Below are positions 8,734-17,704 of a DNA stretch of 64,000 nucleotides, in pieces (position 1 is the first letter of the stretch; each line of letters begins with the position of its first letter). The DNA comes from Robiginitomaculum_A sp036478535 (GTDB lineage: Bacteria > Pseudomonadota > Alphaproteobacteria > Caulobacterales > Maricaulaceae). Made by a program: the position numbers and the translations under genes. The DNA lies in assembly GCA_965224735.1 (NCBI GenBank), contig OZ245059.1, positions 682,001-746,000 on the forward strand, read 5' to 3'. The notes below the pieces were generated by a model, which saw only the letters and a program-made list of their open reading frames with translations, did not search any database and was not told the DNA's origin.

Positions 8734-8824
8734 GGGCTTTCTAAACAACGGTTTTTGATCTGTCCGCTTATTATTGCGTGTGTTTTGTTGGAGAGAGAGC
8801 TTGTAAGAGGCAGGCTTTACACTC

Positions 8825-8856
8825 TGGGTAGCATTTTACCTGGGTAGCATTTTGTA
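8825..8856. repeat. Imperfect 16-bp tandem duplication
   Basis: Two adjacent units starting TGGGTAGCATTTT, differing at the last two bases, lie in the 215-base gap between the convergent arsR and acs genes. No gene or clear terminator is visible in that gap. Confidence 0.75.
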
Positions 8857-8948
8857 TGCGTTTATCTTTCACCACACCCAATAGGATTAGCTGTAAGTTG
8901 GGGGAAAAGTTTATAGAAAACCTCGTTGGTTGTCGTGCGGGAACTAGG

Positions 8949-10892
8949 TTACTGGTTCATTCTATTTTCTATCAACTCCTCTACCACCTCAGGATCTGCT
9001 AATGTGGATGTATCACCAAGATTAGAAAATTCATTCTTGGCAATCTTCCGAAGTATTCTTCGCATGATTTTTCCTGAACGTGTTTTGGGTAACCCTGGTG
9101 CAAATTGAATAAAATTGGGTGTTGCAATCGGTCCAATTTCTCTGCGTACATGTTTCACTAAATCTGCCCTTAACTGATCATCACCTTCGACATTGGCCCG
9201 GGTGGTTACATATGCGTATATCCCCTGTCCTTTAATGTCGTGTGGAAAACCCACAACCGCAGCTTCTGCGATAGCGTCATGAGACACAAGTGCACTTTCA
9301 ACTTCGGCTGTACCCATTCTATGCCCTGATACATTGATAACGTCATCGACACGGCCAGTGATCCAATAAAATTGATCCTCATCGCGCCGGCAACCGTCAC
9401 CAGTAAAATAATTACCAGGGTAAGCGCTAAAATATGCCTTGAGAAAACGGTCATGATCCCCATAAATCGTCCGCATTTGCCCTGGCCACGACTGTTTAAT
9501 AATAAGATTGCCATCATTTGCCCCATCTAGCGCATGACCATTCGCATCAACAAGCTCCAGCTCAATACCAAAAAATGGATGTGAACCTGCACCCGGTTTC
9601 ATATCTGTAGCGCCAGGCAATGGCACGATCATGGCACCACCAGTTTCTGTTTGCCACCATGTGTCAACGATTGGACAACGACCTTCCCCGATCACATGGA
9701 AATACCATTCCCATGCTTCTGGGTTTATAGGCTCTCCAACCGTGCCAAGGAGTCGAAGTGATTTTCTGGATGTGGCATTAACAGGCTCTTCGCCCTCCCG
9801 CATGAGAGCACGAATAGCTGTTGGCGCAGTGTAGAATATTGACACTTGATGTTTATCGCAAACTTGCCAAAAACGACTCGCATCTGGATAAGTAGGAACG
9901 CCCTCAAACATTAAAGTCGTCGCGCCATTGGCCAGCGGCCCATATACAATATAAGTATGGCCTGTCACCCATCCGACATCGGCGGTGCACCAATAAACAT
10001 CCTCTTCTTTTAAATCAAAAACATATTCATGGGTCATTGATGCCCATACAATATAACCACCCGTTGTATGCAAAACTCCTTTGGGCTTACCAGTAGAGCC
10101 AGATGTATAAAGAATAAATAAAGGGTCTTCTGCATTCATAGGTTCGGGCTGGCATTCATCACCCACGCCTTGTAATTCATCATGCAAATATACGTCACGG
10201 CCAGACAGCATCGCAATGTGCGCACCAGTACGTTTTACGACCAGAACGCTTTCTACAATGCCAGCAATATCACAGGCTTTGTCACAGTTAATTTTTAATG
10301 GAATTTTTTTTGAACCCCGCAAGCCTTCATCAGCCGTAATGACAAATTTAGAATCACAATCCGTAATGCGGCCAGCAAGTGCATCTGGTGAAAATCCCCC
10401 GAAGACCACAGAATGCACTGCGCCAATACGCGCGCAAGCGAGCATAGCATAGGAAGCTTCCAAAATCATTGGCATATAAATTGTGACGCGATCACCTTTT
10501 TTTACACCTATTTTTTTTAGTACATTGGCAAATTTGCACACTGCCTTATGAACTTGGCGGTATGTTAAAGATTGGCTTTGGTTAGGGTTATCACCCTCCC
10601 AGATTATCGCTATTTTATCACCGCGCGTTTCGAGATGGCGATCCAAGCAATTTGCAGACACGTTCAAGACACCGTCAGCATACCATTGCGTTCTAAAATC
10701 ATCTTTTTCCCAGGATACGTTCTTTGCTTTGGAATATGGCTTGATCCAGTCGATCCGTTTCCCATGCTGCGCCCAAAAGGCTTCTGGATCAGCAATCGAT
10801 TGGGCGTACATTTTGTTATATATTTCTGGTGTCAAATTTGACTGTTCCGCAAATTTTTGCGGAACAGGATACGATAATTTACCGTGTGACAT
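8949..10892 (-). CDS. acs: Acetyl-CoA synthetase (AMP-forming)
   Basis: 647 residues, the usual Acs length. It activates acetate to acetyl-CoA through acetyl-AMP. Visible motifs are the AMP-binding P-loop YTSGSTGKPKGV, WWQTETGG, and TGDGCRRDEDQFYW. PKTRSGKIMRRILRK near the C-terminus holds the lysine that is catalytic and acetylation-controlled in Acs. The start has an upstream CAGGAGG ribosome site. It follows the porin at 10921 on the same strand with a short gap, so the pair may be cotranscribed. Confidence 0.97.
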   Translation of the reverse strand: MSHGKLSYPVPQKFAEQSNLTPEIYNKMYAQSIADPEAFWAQHGKRIDWIKPYSKAKNVSWEKDDFRTQWYADGVLNVSANCLDRHLETRGDKIAIIWEGDNPNQSQSLTYRQVHKAVCKFANVLKKIGVKKGDRVTIYMPMILEASYAMLACARIGAVHSVVFGGFSPDALAGRITDCDSKFVITADEGLRGSKKIPLKINCDKACDIAGIVESVLVVKRTGAHIAMLSGRDVYLHDELQGVGDECQPEPMNAEDPLFILYTSGSTGKPKGVLHTTGGYIVWASMTHEYVFDLKEEDVYWCTADVGWVTGHTYIVYGPLANGATTLMFEGVPTYPDASRFWQVCDKHQVSIFYTAPTAIRALMREGEEPVNATSRKSLRLLGTVGEPINPEAWEWYFHVIGEGRCPIVDTWWQTETGGAMIVPLPGATDMKPGAGSHPFFGIELELVDANGHALDGANDGNLIIKQSWPGQMRTIYGDHDRFLKAYFSAYPGNYFTGDGCRRDEDQFYWITGRVDDVINVSGHRMGTAEVESALVSHDAIAEAAVVGFPHDIKGQGIYAYVTTRANVEGDDQLRADLVKHVRREIGPIATPNFIQFAPGLPKTRSGKIMRRILRKIAKNEFSNLGDTSTLADPEVVEELIENRMNQ

Positions 10893-10920
10893 GTAGTTTG
10901 CCTCCTGTAAAAATTAAATG

Positions 10921-12219
10921 CTAGAAACCATATTTAGTCGAGAAAGTGAAGCGCGTAAAGTCACCGTTTGCGCCTGCTTCATTCTCGCGGTTACCATACA
11001 TAATTTCACCGCCAAGAGTAACTTTCGGAGCAATATTAAAGAGATAGGCTGCAAAAGCGGATTTGACTTTTTTGGTGGAGGTTAAAGCCATAAAATCATG
11101 ATTATCTACAAACAGAGCGGATACACCAAAATTAATACGCGAGCCATTTTCAAAGGGATGGCGGTAAGCAACATACCCTCCATAGGATGAGATCGCTTCT
11201 AAATCGCCTGTAAGCGGGTTAATTGCCGCTCCGTTTGCTGTGTTTAAACCAATATACCGGCCTAAACCTTTACCTCCAGCTAAAGTAAAGCGAATATCAC
11301 CATTGCTTCCCACTTTTACACGGCCTGCTATATTCCCACTTATGGAAAATGTACTTATATCAGTTTCCCCTTTAGATTCGAGGCGTAATTGTCGTCCCAT
11401 GACTGAAAGGGACACATTGCCGAAATCACCTTTAAAATTATACCGTCCGATTATATCCGGGATGATATTTCCGTCGGCTTCTATCCTGCCAGAACCGCCT
11501 GCTGGCGTAATCGTTGCGTTTCCATTTTCAAGTGCAATTTGAAAATTGCCTGACGTGTAACGAATTTGAGGTTGCCTCATGAAGATCATTCCATCAGATA
11601 GAGCAAGAAAACTCGCACTTTCTGGAATAGCCGATGTATTTTGGAATGTTGACCATTCCTGCCCAATACGCCAACCGTTAAAGTCAACATAAGCCCTACG
11701 CAAACGCGGGGAATACGAGTTTGAAACTCTCTGGTTTCCTTGTGCCGATCCCAAGAAATCCATCTCAATACGGGCAGAAACAGGTGTTCCGTTCACATTC
11801 TTCTTAGCGTCAATCCACAATCTGGAAGCTTGTGCCGTAAAATCAGTTGTATTGGTACTTGTCCCCCCTATTGGTGTGGCGCCTGGGATATAAAAATCGC
11901 GTACAATGGAATTTGCACCAAAACCGCCATCAGAAAAATCTGTTACATGTGCATCAAAATCGATAAATCCACCAACTTTTATACTGTCCCCAGAACTCAA
12001 TGAAGCTGCTTGCATTGGTGCCTGGTGTACGGTCGTCTTTAACTCAATTAAATCGTGATCGGTTTGCGAGCGTTCTGCAGCCAATTCAGAACGAAGTGCC
12101 GCAATTTCTGCTTCCATGGCCGCGAGACGTTCTTCAACATTTGAGCTTTGCGCTGTAGCTGTGCCTGCGAGGCACAGTGTTGTCCCAAGCAGTAACGCGG
12201 TTTTTATACGAATTTTCAT
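10921..12219 (-). CDS. DcaP-like trimeric outer-membrane porin
   Basis: 432 residues. A signal peptide ends at ATAQ, followed by an N-terminal coiled coil (NVEERLAAMEAEIAALRSELAAE) and a beta-barrel ending in an aromatic residue (STKYGF), typical for Bam recognition. The domain order coiled-coil then barrel is that of DcaP-type porins, which take up dicarboxylates and other organic acids. It lies upstream of acs on the same strand and diverges from a LuxR-type regulator at 12391, which suggests acetate or organic-acid uptake. Confidence 0.85.
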   Translation of the reverse strand: MKIRIKTALLLGTTLCLAGTATAQSSNVEERLAAMEAEIAALRSELAAERSQTDHDLIELKTTVHQAPMQAASLSSGDSIKVGGFIDFDAHVTDFSDGGFGANSIVRDFYIPGATPIGGTSTNTTDFTAQASRLWIDAKKNVNGTPVSARIEMDFLGSAQGNQRVSNSYSPRLRRAYVDFNGWRIGQEWSTFQNTSAIPESASFLALSDGMIFMRQPQIRYTSGNFQIALENGNATITPAGGSGRIEADGNIIPDIIGRYNFKGDFGNVSLSVMGRQLRLESKGETDISTFSISGNIAGRVKVGSNGDIRFTLAGGKGLGRYIGLNTANGAAINPLTGDLEAISSYGGYVAYRHPFENGSRINFGVSALFVDNHDFMALTSTKKVKSAFAAYLFNIAPKVTLGGEIMYGNRENEAGANGDFTRFTFSTKYGF

Positions 12220-12390
12220 AAAATATTTCCCTTTGGTAGCTAAAAATCACTATCAATCCAATATTGGCGTTTTACCATTAGCCATTGGTACATAAGACTA
12301 AGGTCTAAGCCGTATAGACTTTATGGACTTATCGTATATTCAATAGCAAGAAGACCGTTACAAATAGAATACACGGCTGCAGGGACTAAA

Positions 12391-13032
12391 ATGGCAAATT
12401 TGCCAAAAATACTCATTATAGAAGACCATCCTCTTTTTCAAGATGCACTTGAGACAGCGTTGCAAGAGTGTTGTCCGTTAGGGGTTCAAACCAAAAAAGT
12501 TTCCTCTTTAATTGATGGGCTAGCTGTGATTGATCAAGTTTCATTTAATTTGATATTACTGGACTTAAACCTATCCGATTCTAAAAATTTTGAAGGTCTT
12601 AACCGCATTCACCTAGCTGAACCTAATTGCCCAATTGCCATTGTTTCTGCAACGGAGCTTGCGGCCGCGTATCAAATGGCGAAATCATTGGGCGCTTCAG
12701 GGTACATTCCCAAAAGCATGCCATTTGCTCTTATGGTTGCTGCACTGTCTAATATCCTTAATGGCGAAACTTCATTTCCGCCAATGCTTGAAGAAAACAA
12801 CACAAACCAGCAAGATGTGAGCGTACGGCTTGCAAGCCTAACACCTGCGCAACGGCGCGTTTTATCTGGCCTTTCCGACGGCCTATTAAACAAACAAATC
12901 GCTTTTGAGATGGGGATTACGATTGCGACAGTTAAGGCCCATATGACAGCTATTTTTCGTAAGCTCGGCGCAACAAACAGGACACAAGCTTTACTTATTT
13001 ACAGAGACGCAACAGATATGCAAAGAAGTTAA
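12391..13032 (+). CDS. LuxR/NarL-type response regulator
   Basis: 213 residues. The N-terminal receiver domain has the acidic pocket (IIEDHP) and phosphoacceptor D58 (ILLDLNL). The C-terminal LuxR helix-turn-helix spans about residues 150-205 (LTPAQRRVLSGLSDGLLNKQIA … TVKAHMTAIFRKLG). It is divergent from the porin-acs genes across a 171-base gap. Regulators of this size and type (ErdR/AgmR, CrbR in gammaproteobacteria) activate acs, so control of the neighbours is a fair inference. No histidine kinase is adjacent. Confidence 0.88.
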   Translation: MANLPKILIIEDHPLFQDALETALQECCPLGVQTKKVSSLIDGLAVIDQVSFNLILLDLNLSDSKNFEGLNRIHLAEPNCPIAIVSATELAAAYQMAKSLGASGYIPKSMPFALMVAALSNILNGETSFPPMLEENNTNQQDVSVRLASLTPAQRRVLSGLSDGLLNKQIAFEMGITIATVKAHMTAIFRKLGATNRTQALLIYRDATDMQRS

Positions 13033-13135
13033 TTTTTCAAATCCTCACAACGCATTGCTCAAGAAATTTATAGAGCTGGTTAGGGCTAACAGGTTTACTT
13101 AATAGCATGATGTATAAGTTCATGTGTTTTGAGAC

Positions 13136-14185
13136 TCATTCGCCATTTGGGTGTTTTTTTATATACTCCATTGGCGTTAGTCCTGCAAGGGCGTGATGTG
13201 GTCTGTATGTATTGTACTTTTGCACGGCCTTTTTTTGCTCGAACCGCATGGCTCCGATACTGTCAGCCAAGAGGTCTCTTTTGTAATAGAATTCTTCCTT
13301 AAAGGTTCGGTTTCCTCTCTCGACGCCGCCGTTATAGGTTGGCCTGCTGGGCGGCAAGACGATGAGCGGAATGTTTACATCTTCACAGGCCTGTTCAAAC
13401 TCGGCCATGAATTCGGAGCCGCCGTCAACCTGTATGGATTTTATGGTGAACGGTGTTTTGTCGATCAGTTCACCCAAGAGCCTCCTTGCAGAGGAAGCCT
13501 TAGCATGTGAATAAACCTGCGCGTGAATGAATTTGGACTTTCTCTCCCAAGCCTGGAAGTGTTTGACGGTGATACCGTTTTTGCTCACCCTCATGTGGTC
13601 GATCTGTACGCGTTCGCCCATTTTCATGAGCTTGTAGGCTTTATAAACCCAGCGTCTGGCGTGGGTATTTCTGAAGTTCCTTTTCTTTTTAGCGCGCGGG
13701 GCAGAGCGTGATTTTGTGATGATGCCTTTAGTGAACAAAGTTTTTAATATACGTCCAACTGTGCTGGCAACTGTGCTGGCGCTTATAGTTTGGCCGTGGT
13801 CACGGCGCAGGACAACGGCAATCTTGTCCTTACCCCATCTTGTCCTTACCCCATGTCTGATTTTCTCTGCGTATACGCAAGACAAGCTGCTTCTCGGCCT
13901 CGCCCCATTTGGGTTTGTTGAGGCTATGGGGCCGCTTTGAGAGCGGTGTAATTCCGTGTGCAAGCCTATCCAAAACCTTTTTGTAACGATAATATGTCGC
14001 CCGCGATATACCGACAAATTCAGCGCATTTACGCTCACTGACACCCTCGAATTTTAGGCTTTGCCGCATGAGCAGTACTGCCGTACCGCGTCTTCGTGCT
14101 TGCGCCTGTAGACATCCAGACATTCTTGTGTACGCGCCCAAGCGTACAGTTTATAGATATTCGGGTGTAGATATTTGATCTGCAT
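13136..14185 (-). pseudogene. Frameshifted DDE (rve) transposase
   Basis: Reading from ATG at 14185 (MQIKYLHPNIYKLYAWAR), the frame is lost near 14075 at an apparent 8-base near-duplication. It continues in another frame (LLMRQSLKFEGVSERKCAEF, an HTH), and is lost again at 13821-13852, where a 16-bp unit is exactly duplicated. The rest carries the integrase core: VQIDHM, QVDGGSEF and GGVERGNRTFKEEF give the D, D and E. A further 12-bp in-frame duplication lies at 13757-13780. Family: IS481/IS3-like by the core; the exact subgroup is uncertain. Confidence 0.85.
13821..13852. repeat. Exact 16-bp tandem duplication inside the transposase
   Basis: Two adjacent copies of ATCTTGTCCTTACCCC. Because 16 is not a multiple of three, the second copy causes the frameshift that splits the transposase reading frame. 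The remnant at 0.87 kb has only one copy of the matching segment, so the duplication happened after the two copies separated. Confidence 0.92.
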
Positions 14186-14267
14186 AGCTGCTTCCTCCAG
14201 TTTGGTTCGTAACAAACCCAACATGGCGGAAGCAACTTAAATAAAGCAAACCTAAAAAGCCTCACAT

Positions 14268-14741
14268 CTATATGAATTTATACACAAACATGTAGAGTTT
14301 CTCTTCCTCTGTGCGCACTTTGGCAATATCAACATGAAAATACCCTATTGGATATGTCTTGAACACCTTCTTTGCAGGTTTGTCATTTTTCGGGTTGGGG
14401 AGACGGCTTATACCGTGGCGCTGATAACAGCGGTGTAGAGCGGATCTGAAGAGATGAGCAAGCGTCTCTTGCAAAGCATACAGACAATCATCAAGAGGCA
14501 GTAATGTATGCTGGCGAAACGCCACACACATAGCTTCCTCTTCAATGCTCAACACTCTCGAAGATCGTTTGTTTGGCCCCATCGCGACATCATGCGTGAA
14601 ATCGCGTTTGCGCCATTTCGCAATCGTTTTCACATTCAACCCGTATTGCAAGGCTAATGCTTGGGTTGAAGTTTGCGATCGCTGTAGCTCTGCTCTCGTA
14701 ATGTACATCGTCTTGGCGCTTTCGTGTAATACTTGTCTCAT
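14268..14741 (-). pseudogene. IS481-family transposase, 3'-truncated
   Basis: The N-terminal ~150 residues of an IS481 transposase: two HTH regions (ALALQYGLNVKTIAKWRKR and LFRSALHRCYQRHGISRLP), the linker DKPAKKVFKTYPIGYFHVDIA, and then the start of the catalytic domain. Sequence is lost after KLYMFV, where the neighbouring IS end begins, so two of the three catalytic acids are missing. The start ATG has an AAGGAGG ribosome site. The 215 bases between it and the tRNA hold no gene I can see. Confidence 0.88.
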
Positions 14742-14957
14742 AAAACCTCCTTGGTTGACAGATCACTACACACAACACCAGCACACTGTGGGACTAAACA
14801 ACTACATTCTATATAATTTTCCGCAATCAAGGCTTGGCACAGTAAACCTTTTGCCTTATAGGAACGGCCTTGCCATTAGGAACAATTACTCTTCGGAGCG
14901 TTTCCAAAAAAAGTAAAATGCGGTTGTTCGGTTCGCAAATGCGACCAATATAAAAAC

Positions 14958-15034
14958 GGTGGGGTAGCTCAGCTGGTTAGAGCGCAGGACTCATAATCCT
15001 GAGGTCGAGAGTTCAAGTCTCTCTCCCACCACCA
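14958..15034 (+). tRNA. tRNA with CAT anticodon (elongator Met, or Ile2)
   Basis: A 77-nt cloverleaf: 7-bp acceptor stem (GGTGGGG with TCCCACC), a D arm (GCTCAGCTGGTTAGAGC), anticodon stem CAGGA/TCCTG around loop CTCATAA with CAT at 14992-14994, T arm GAGAGTTCAAGTCTCTC, discriminator A and an encoded CCA. It does not have the initiator tRNA features. CAT also serves tRNA-Ile2 after lysidine modification, so the charge is not certain. It borders the accessory patch, a common integration point. Confidence 0.96.
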
Positions 15035-15175
15035 TTTAAGTTAAATTTTCCCTCAGTAAGCAAATTGTAACAACTTGTAAGACGCACTAAAGTTGTAGGG
15101 CGAGCGTAAGCTCTACCAAATTGTAGGGCGCAGTAATCAGTGGCCAGAAGCAGAACTAGGCGGGACAAGGGCGGA

Positions 15176-15999
15176 CTACCCATCAGAAGTTCGAGAAACC
15201 GAGGGTTCAAACGTAGGGTCGAGGTTGAGTATTTCTTGCCATTGCGAAAAGTAATCCGGATCCGGTGCGTAGATGAGCGGATGCTTTTGGCTAGTGGTTT
15301 GTCCCATGCTCCACACGCCTTCAAAAATTCCACCATGCAAGTCCACGATAGGGCTTGATCTTTTGGAGAGTATTGTTTCGCATTTAGGGCGCTGTCTGAA
15401 CGAGACTTCATCTTCCCATCTTCCAGCCAGAATTCCATTGCGTTCCCAGCTATGGACGCGGTTGGTGTAGCCCAATATGAAGAGCCTGTCTCGAAAGTGA
15501 CTTGCACCAACTTCTGCTGCGCTGAACACGCCCGCTTTAACCTTAACGCCCATTCTTTGTAACGACTTGGCGACTTTGGAAAATCCCACATTGAGATGCC
15601 CTTTGACGTTTTCAAAGAACACGGCATCTGGTTGGACATCTTGCACGATTGTTTCAATGTACGGCCATAAATGTCTTGGATCTTTTTCGCCTCTTTGATG
15701 CCCTGCTTGTGAGAATGGTTGGCATGGATATCCGCCAGTGACGATATGTACTTTGTCACGCCATCGTCGGCCATCAAAGGTTTTAACGTCATCCCAGATA
15801 GGTGCACAATCCATTGTCTGGTCGCCCATCCTCGCCACGAGTGTGGCCGCAGCGGCCGCTTCCCGCTCGACGTAACACACAGTTTTATAGTTGGGTTGTG
15901 CAATGAGTAAGCCAAGTTCCAAGCCGCCAAATCCACTGCACAAAGAGAGCCCGTTAAGGCTTTGGGGCTTTTACCCCCAGGTACGAATAACCACGTCAC
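15176..15999 (-). pseudogene. Phage-type C5 cytosine DNA methyltransferase, frameshifted and 3'-truncated
   Basis: The main frame shows C5-methyltransferase motifs in order: I (CSGFGGLELGL), IV with the catalytic PC (GGYPCQPFSQAG) and VI (FFENVKGH). It then stops after EPSVSRTSDG, before the C-terminal motifs IX-X. A GTG at 15999 with GAAAGGA upstream starts a frame (VTWLFVPGGKSP) that would join the main frame if the CCCC run near 15957 had one more C. Thus both ends look damaged. An internal TTG could rescue the start. It is just behind a Com-like gene, as in phage modification pairs. Confidence 0.75.
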
Positions 16000-16018
16000 A
16001 ATATTCCTTTCAAAAGGT

Positions 16019-16189
16019 TTAGACGCTCGTGGCATTCGGATTATGGCTCTTGTGCCTGTTGGCTGGCCTGAAGATGTTAAGTGTACCGCATCGGCGGCAT
16101 TTGATACTAAGCACGCCTTTGATAGCGCCCTTTTCTGCGTCGAACAACCGTGCGCGACATTTTTTATTGTAACAGTGTATGGACTCCAT
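16019..16189 (-). CDS. Com-family zinc-finger regulator (56 residues)
   Basis: A small gene in the third frame. It starts MESIHC at 16189 and has cysteines at 6, 11, 31 and 34, the last pair in IKCRRCGTLNIF. The MESI-C, IKCxRCGTLN layout is that of Com proteins; phage Mu Com is a zinc-binding RNA-binding activator of mom translation. It ends 20 bases before the GTG of the methyltransferase gene, so it likely controlled translation of that gene. The first pair is spaced CX4C instead of the usual CXXC, which may weaken zinc binding. Confidence 0.72.
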   Translation of the reverse strand: MESIHCYNKKCRARLFDAEKGAIKGVLSIKCRRCGTLNIFRPANRHKSHNPNATSV

Positions 16190-16212
16190 AATTTTCTCAT
16201 GATGAATAACCC

Positions 16213-16701
16213 CGCCCCAAGGGGCGAGGTATCAAAAGAGTGTAAGTTGTTTATCACTGTGTAGTTTTGTATATTCTTTGCCTTTATTTTGGACGTAGCT
16301 TGTTATTGTGCTCTCATCTCCGTGACGCCCAACTGTGGATGCAAGATAACCATCACTCCAAAATTCTCCACCCCAAAGTGACTTTTTAACATGAGGACAC
16401 AACCTAAATATTTCGCGTGCGGTGATACTTTTTATTACAGTGATCAACTTGGTCACTGTATAGGTCGGAACCGACTGTACCAAAAAATGAACATGGCCTT
16501 TATCCGTTCCAATCTCCAAAAACTTTAACTGGTAACGATCTTCAATCTCCAAACAAACATCACGTAAAACTTCATCAACTTGGGGGTCAAAAACAGCACG
16601 CCTATATTTTGCGGGAAACACAAAATGGTAAAGAAGTATCGTTACGTTATGTCGTTTATGGATATATTCGCTCACGCGAATATTCTACGCCGCAAGCGGC
16701 G
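16213..16701 (-). mobile_element. IS200/IS605-type element
   Basis: A Y1 transposase gene lies between two short hairpins of the same orientation: CGCCCCAAGGGGCG (16213-16226) and CGCCGCAAGCGGCG (16688-16701), each followed by GAGGNATNAAA. Subterminal hairpins with matching flanks are what TnpA of this family recognises as single-stranded ends. No TnpB or guide-RNA gene is present, so this is the tnpA-only form. Confidence 0.75.
16232..16675 (-). CDS. tnpA: IS200/IS605 family Y1 transposase TnpA
   Basis: 147 residues, normal length, no frameshift. The HUH metal-binding motif appears as GHVHFLVQ, and the catalytic tyrosine region as FWSDGYLAS … ITSYVQNKG. It acts on single-stranded DNA to excise and insert the element. 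Both hairpin ends are present, so the copy may still be active. Confidence 0.92.
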   Translation of the reverse strand: MSEYIHKRHNVTILLYHFVFPAKYRRAVFDPQVDEVLRDVCLEIEDRYQLKFLEIGTDKGHVHFLVQSVPTYTVTKLITVIKSITAREIFRLCPHVKKSLWGGEFWSDGYLASTVGRHGDESTITSYVQNKGKEYTKLHSDKQLTLF

Positions 16702-16744
16702 AGGAATGAAACCCTAAAAAAGATTCAAAAAAATATTTGTAGCG

Positions 16745-17288
16745 CCCAGCTCATCCGATGGCGCGCCAGAACAATTGCGAATCGACGCAACCCACCCCAA
16801 AGCCCATAGAACCGCAGCTAGCCTGCTAAAACCAGTTTGCTAAAAAAAGGGATGTACCCCGATGTATTGCCCGATGTATTAGACGCACCAAAGGAGGGTT
16901 GAACTCCAAACTCCATGCGGTTTGTGACGGTAAGGGGCGAGCTGTTGTTATGGTGCTCAGTGAAGGGCAGATGAACGATCATAAAGGGGCACGGTTGTTG
17001 CTAGATAAGCTCCCGAATGCTCAACATCTTTTAGGCGACAAAGGCTATGATTCAGATTGGTTTCGAGAGGCATTAATCGCACGCAATATTACCGCCTGTA
17101 TTCCCCCGCGCCGAAACCGAAAAAAGCATATCCCATATGATAAGGTTTTGTACAAACAGCGCCACAAGGCCCAAAACATGTTTGGCAGGCTCAAAGACTG
17201 GAGACGTGTCTCAACACGCTATGATAGGTGCGCACACACCTTTTTCTCAACAATATGTATCGCTGCAATCGTTATATATTGGCTTTAA
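16745..17288 (+). pseudogene. IS5-family (IS427-like) transposase remnant
   Basis: The C-terminal half reads well from GGLNSKLHAVCDGKGRAVVM through GDKGYDSDWF to the end (RRVSTRYDRCAHTFFS). The preceding part (EQLRIDATHPKAHRTAASLL) is in another frame with an internal stop, and a short near-tandem repeat of CCCGATGTATT lies at the break (~16857-16880). The N-terminus is absent. No terminal repeats were found. Confidence 0.82.
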
Positions 17289-17317
17289 TGTGTCCTGACC
17301 CTAAACTCTTACACATA

Positions 17318-17704
17318 ATGAGCACTTTGTTTAACTCCAACAAGACTATAGTCCGCACCGTCAAGAGAATTCCTGATGGTTTTATGTCAGGAGTGCATTT
17401 CGAGCCTAGAGATGCGCCAGTGCGCCTCGTGTTTTTGCATGCTAACGGCTTTAACGCGCTTAGCTATAGAACAATTTTAGAGACCCTCGGTGTGCAGTGT
17501 GTATCACTGGATCTGCGCGGGCATGGCTTTACGCGCTTGCCTGCAAAAATCAATGGTTTGGCGACATTCCATACCTATGTTCAAGACGTTACCGCCTATT
17601 CTGGAACATTTTTTTCCAATGACAAATCCAGTAATAACAATCGCCGCGTTACAAAAAATATTAGGGCTTTAAACCGTTCACAATGCCGCTTTGCAAAAGG
17701 GTAA
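17318..17704 (+). pseudogene. Alpha/beta hydrolase, truncated
   Basis: The first ~75 residues resemble the N-terminus of an alpha/beta hydrolase (LVFLHANGFNALSYRTIL … DLRGHG, oxyanion-hole and strand regions). The frame is then lost: the GHSxG nucleophile motif never appears, and the end is unrelated sequence running into the convergent thioesterase gene by 44 bases. Probably cut when the adjacent transposase remnant rearranged. Confidence 0.7.

Larger units (their letters stand above)
13118..14280 (-). mobile_element. Decayed insertion sequence with an rve-type transposase
   Basis: The element contains the broken transposase at 13136-14185 plus an end near 14280. The outer 14.20-14.28 kb segment is shared with the remnant at 0.98-1.05 kb, which defines that end independently. 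The other end is placed just past the transposase stop near 13118-13135; its terminal repeat is too weak to fix exactly. Its right end abuts the truncated IS481 transposase at 14268, so this element or a deletion removed that gene's 3' half. Confidence 0.7.

Noticed and set aside
15013..16257. A 414-codon minus-strand open frame covering the methyltransferase region
   Set aside because: It is out of frame with all methyltransferase motifs and with the Com-like gene. Only short end pieces (VTWLFVPGGKSP, LNPRFLELLMG) fit the family, which points to frameshifts at both ends rather than a real 414-residue protein.
14958..16720. Integrative element att sites at tRNA-Met
   Set aside because: No duplicate of the tRNA 3' end and no integrase gene was found in the window, so integration at the tRNA stays unproven.
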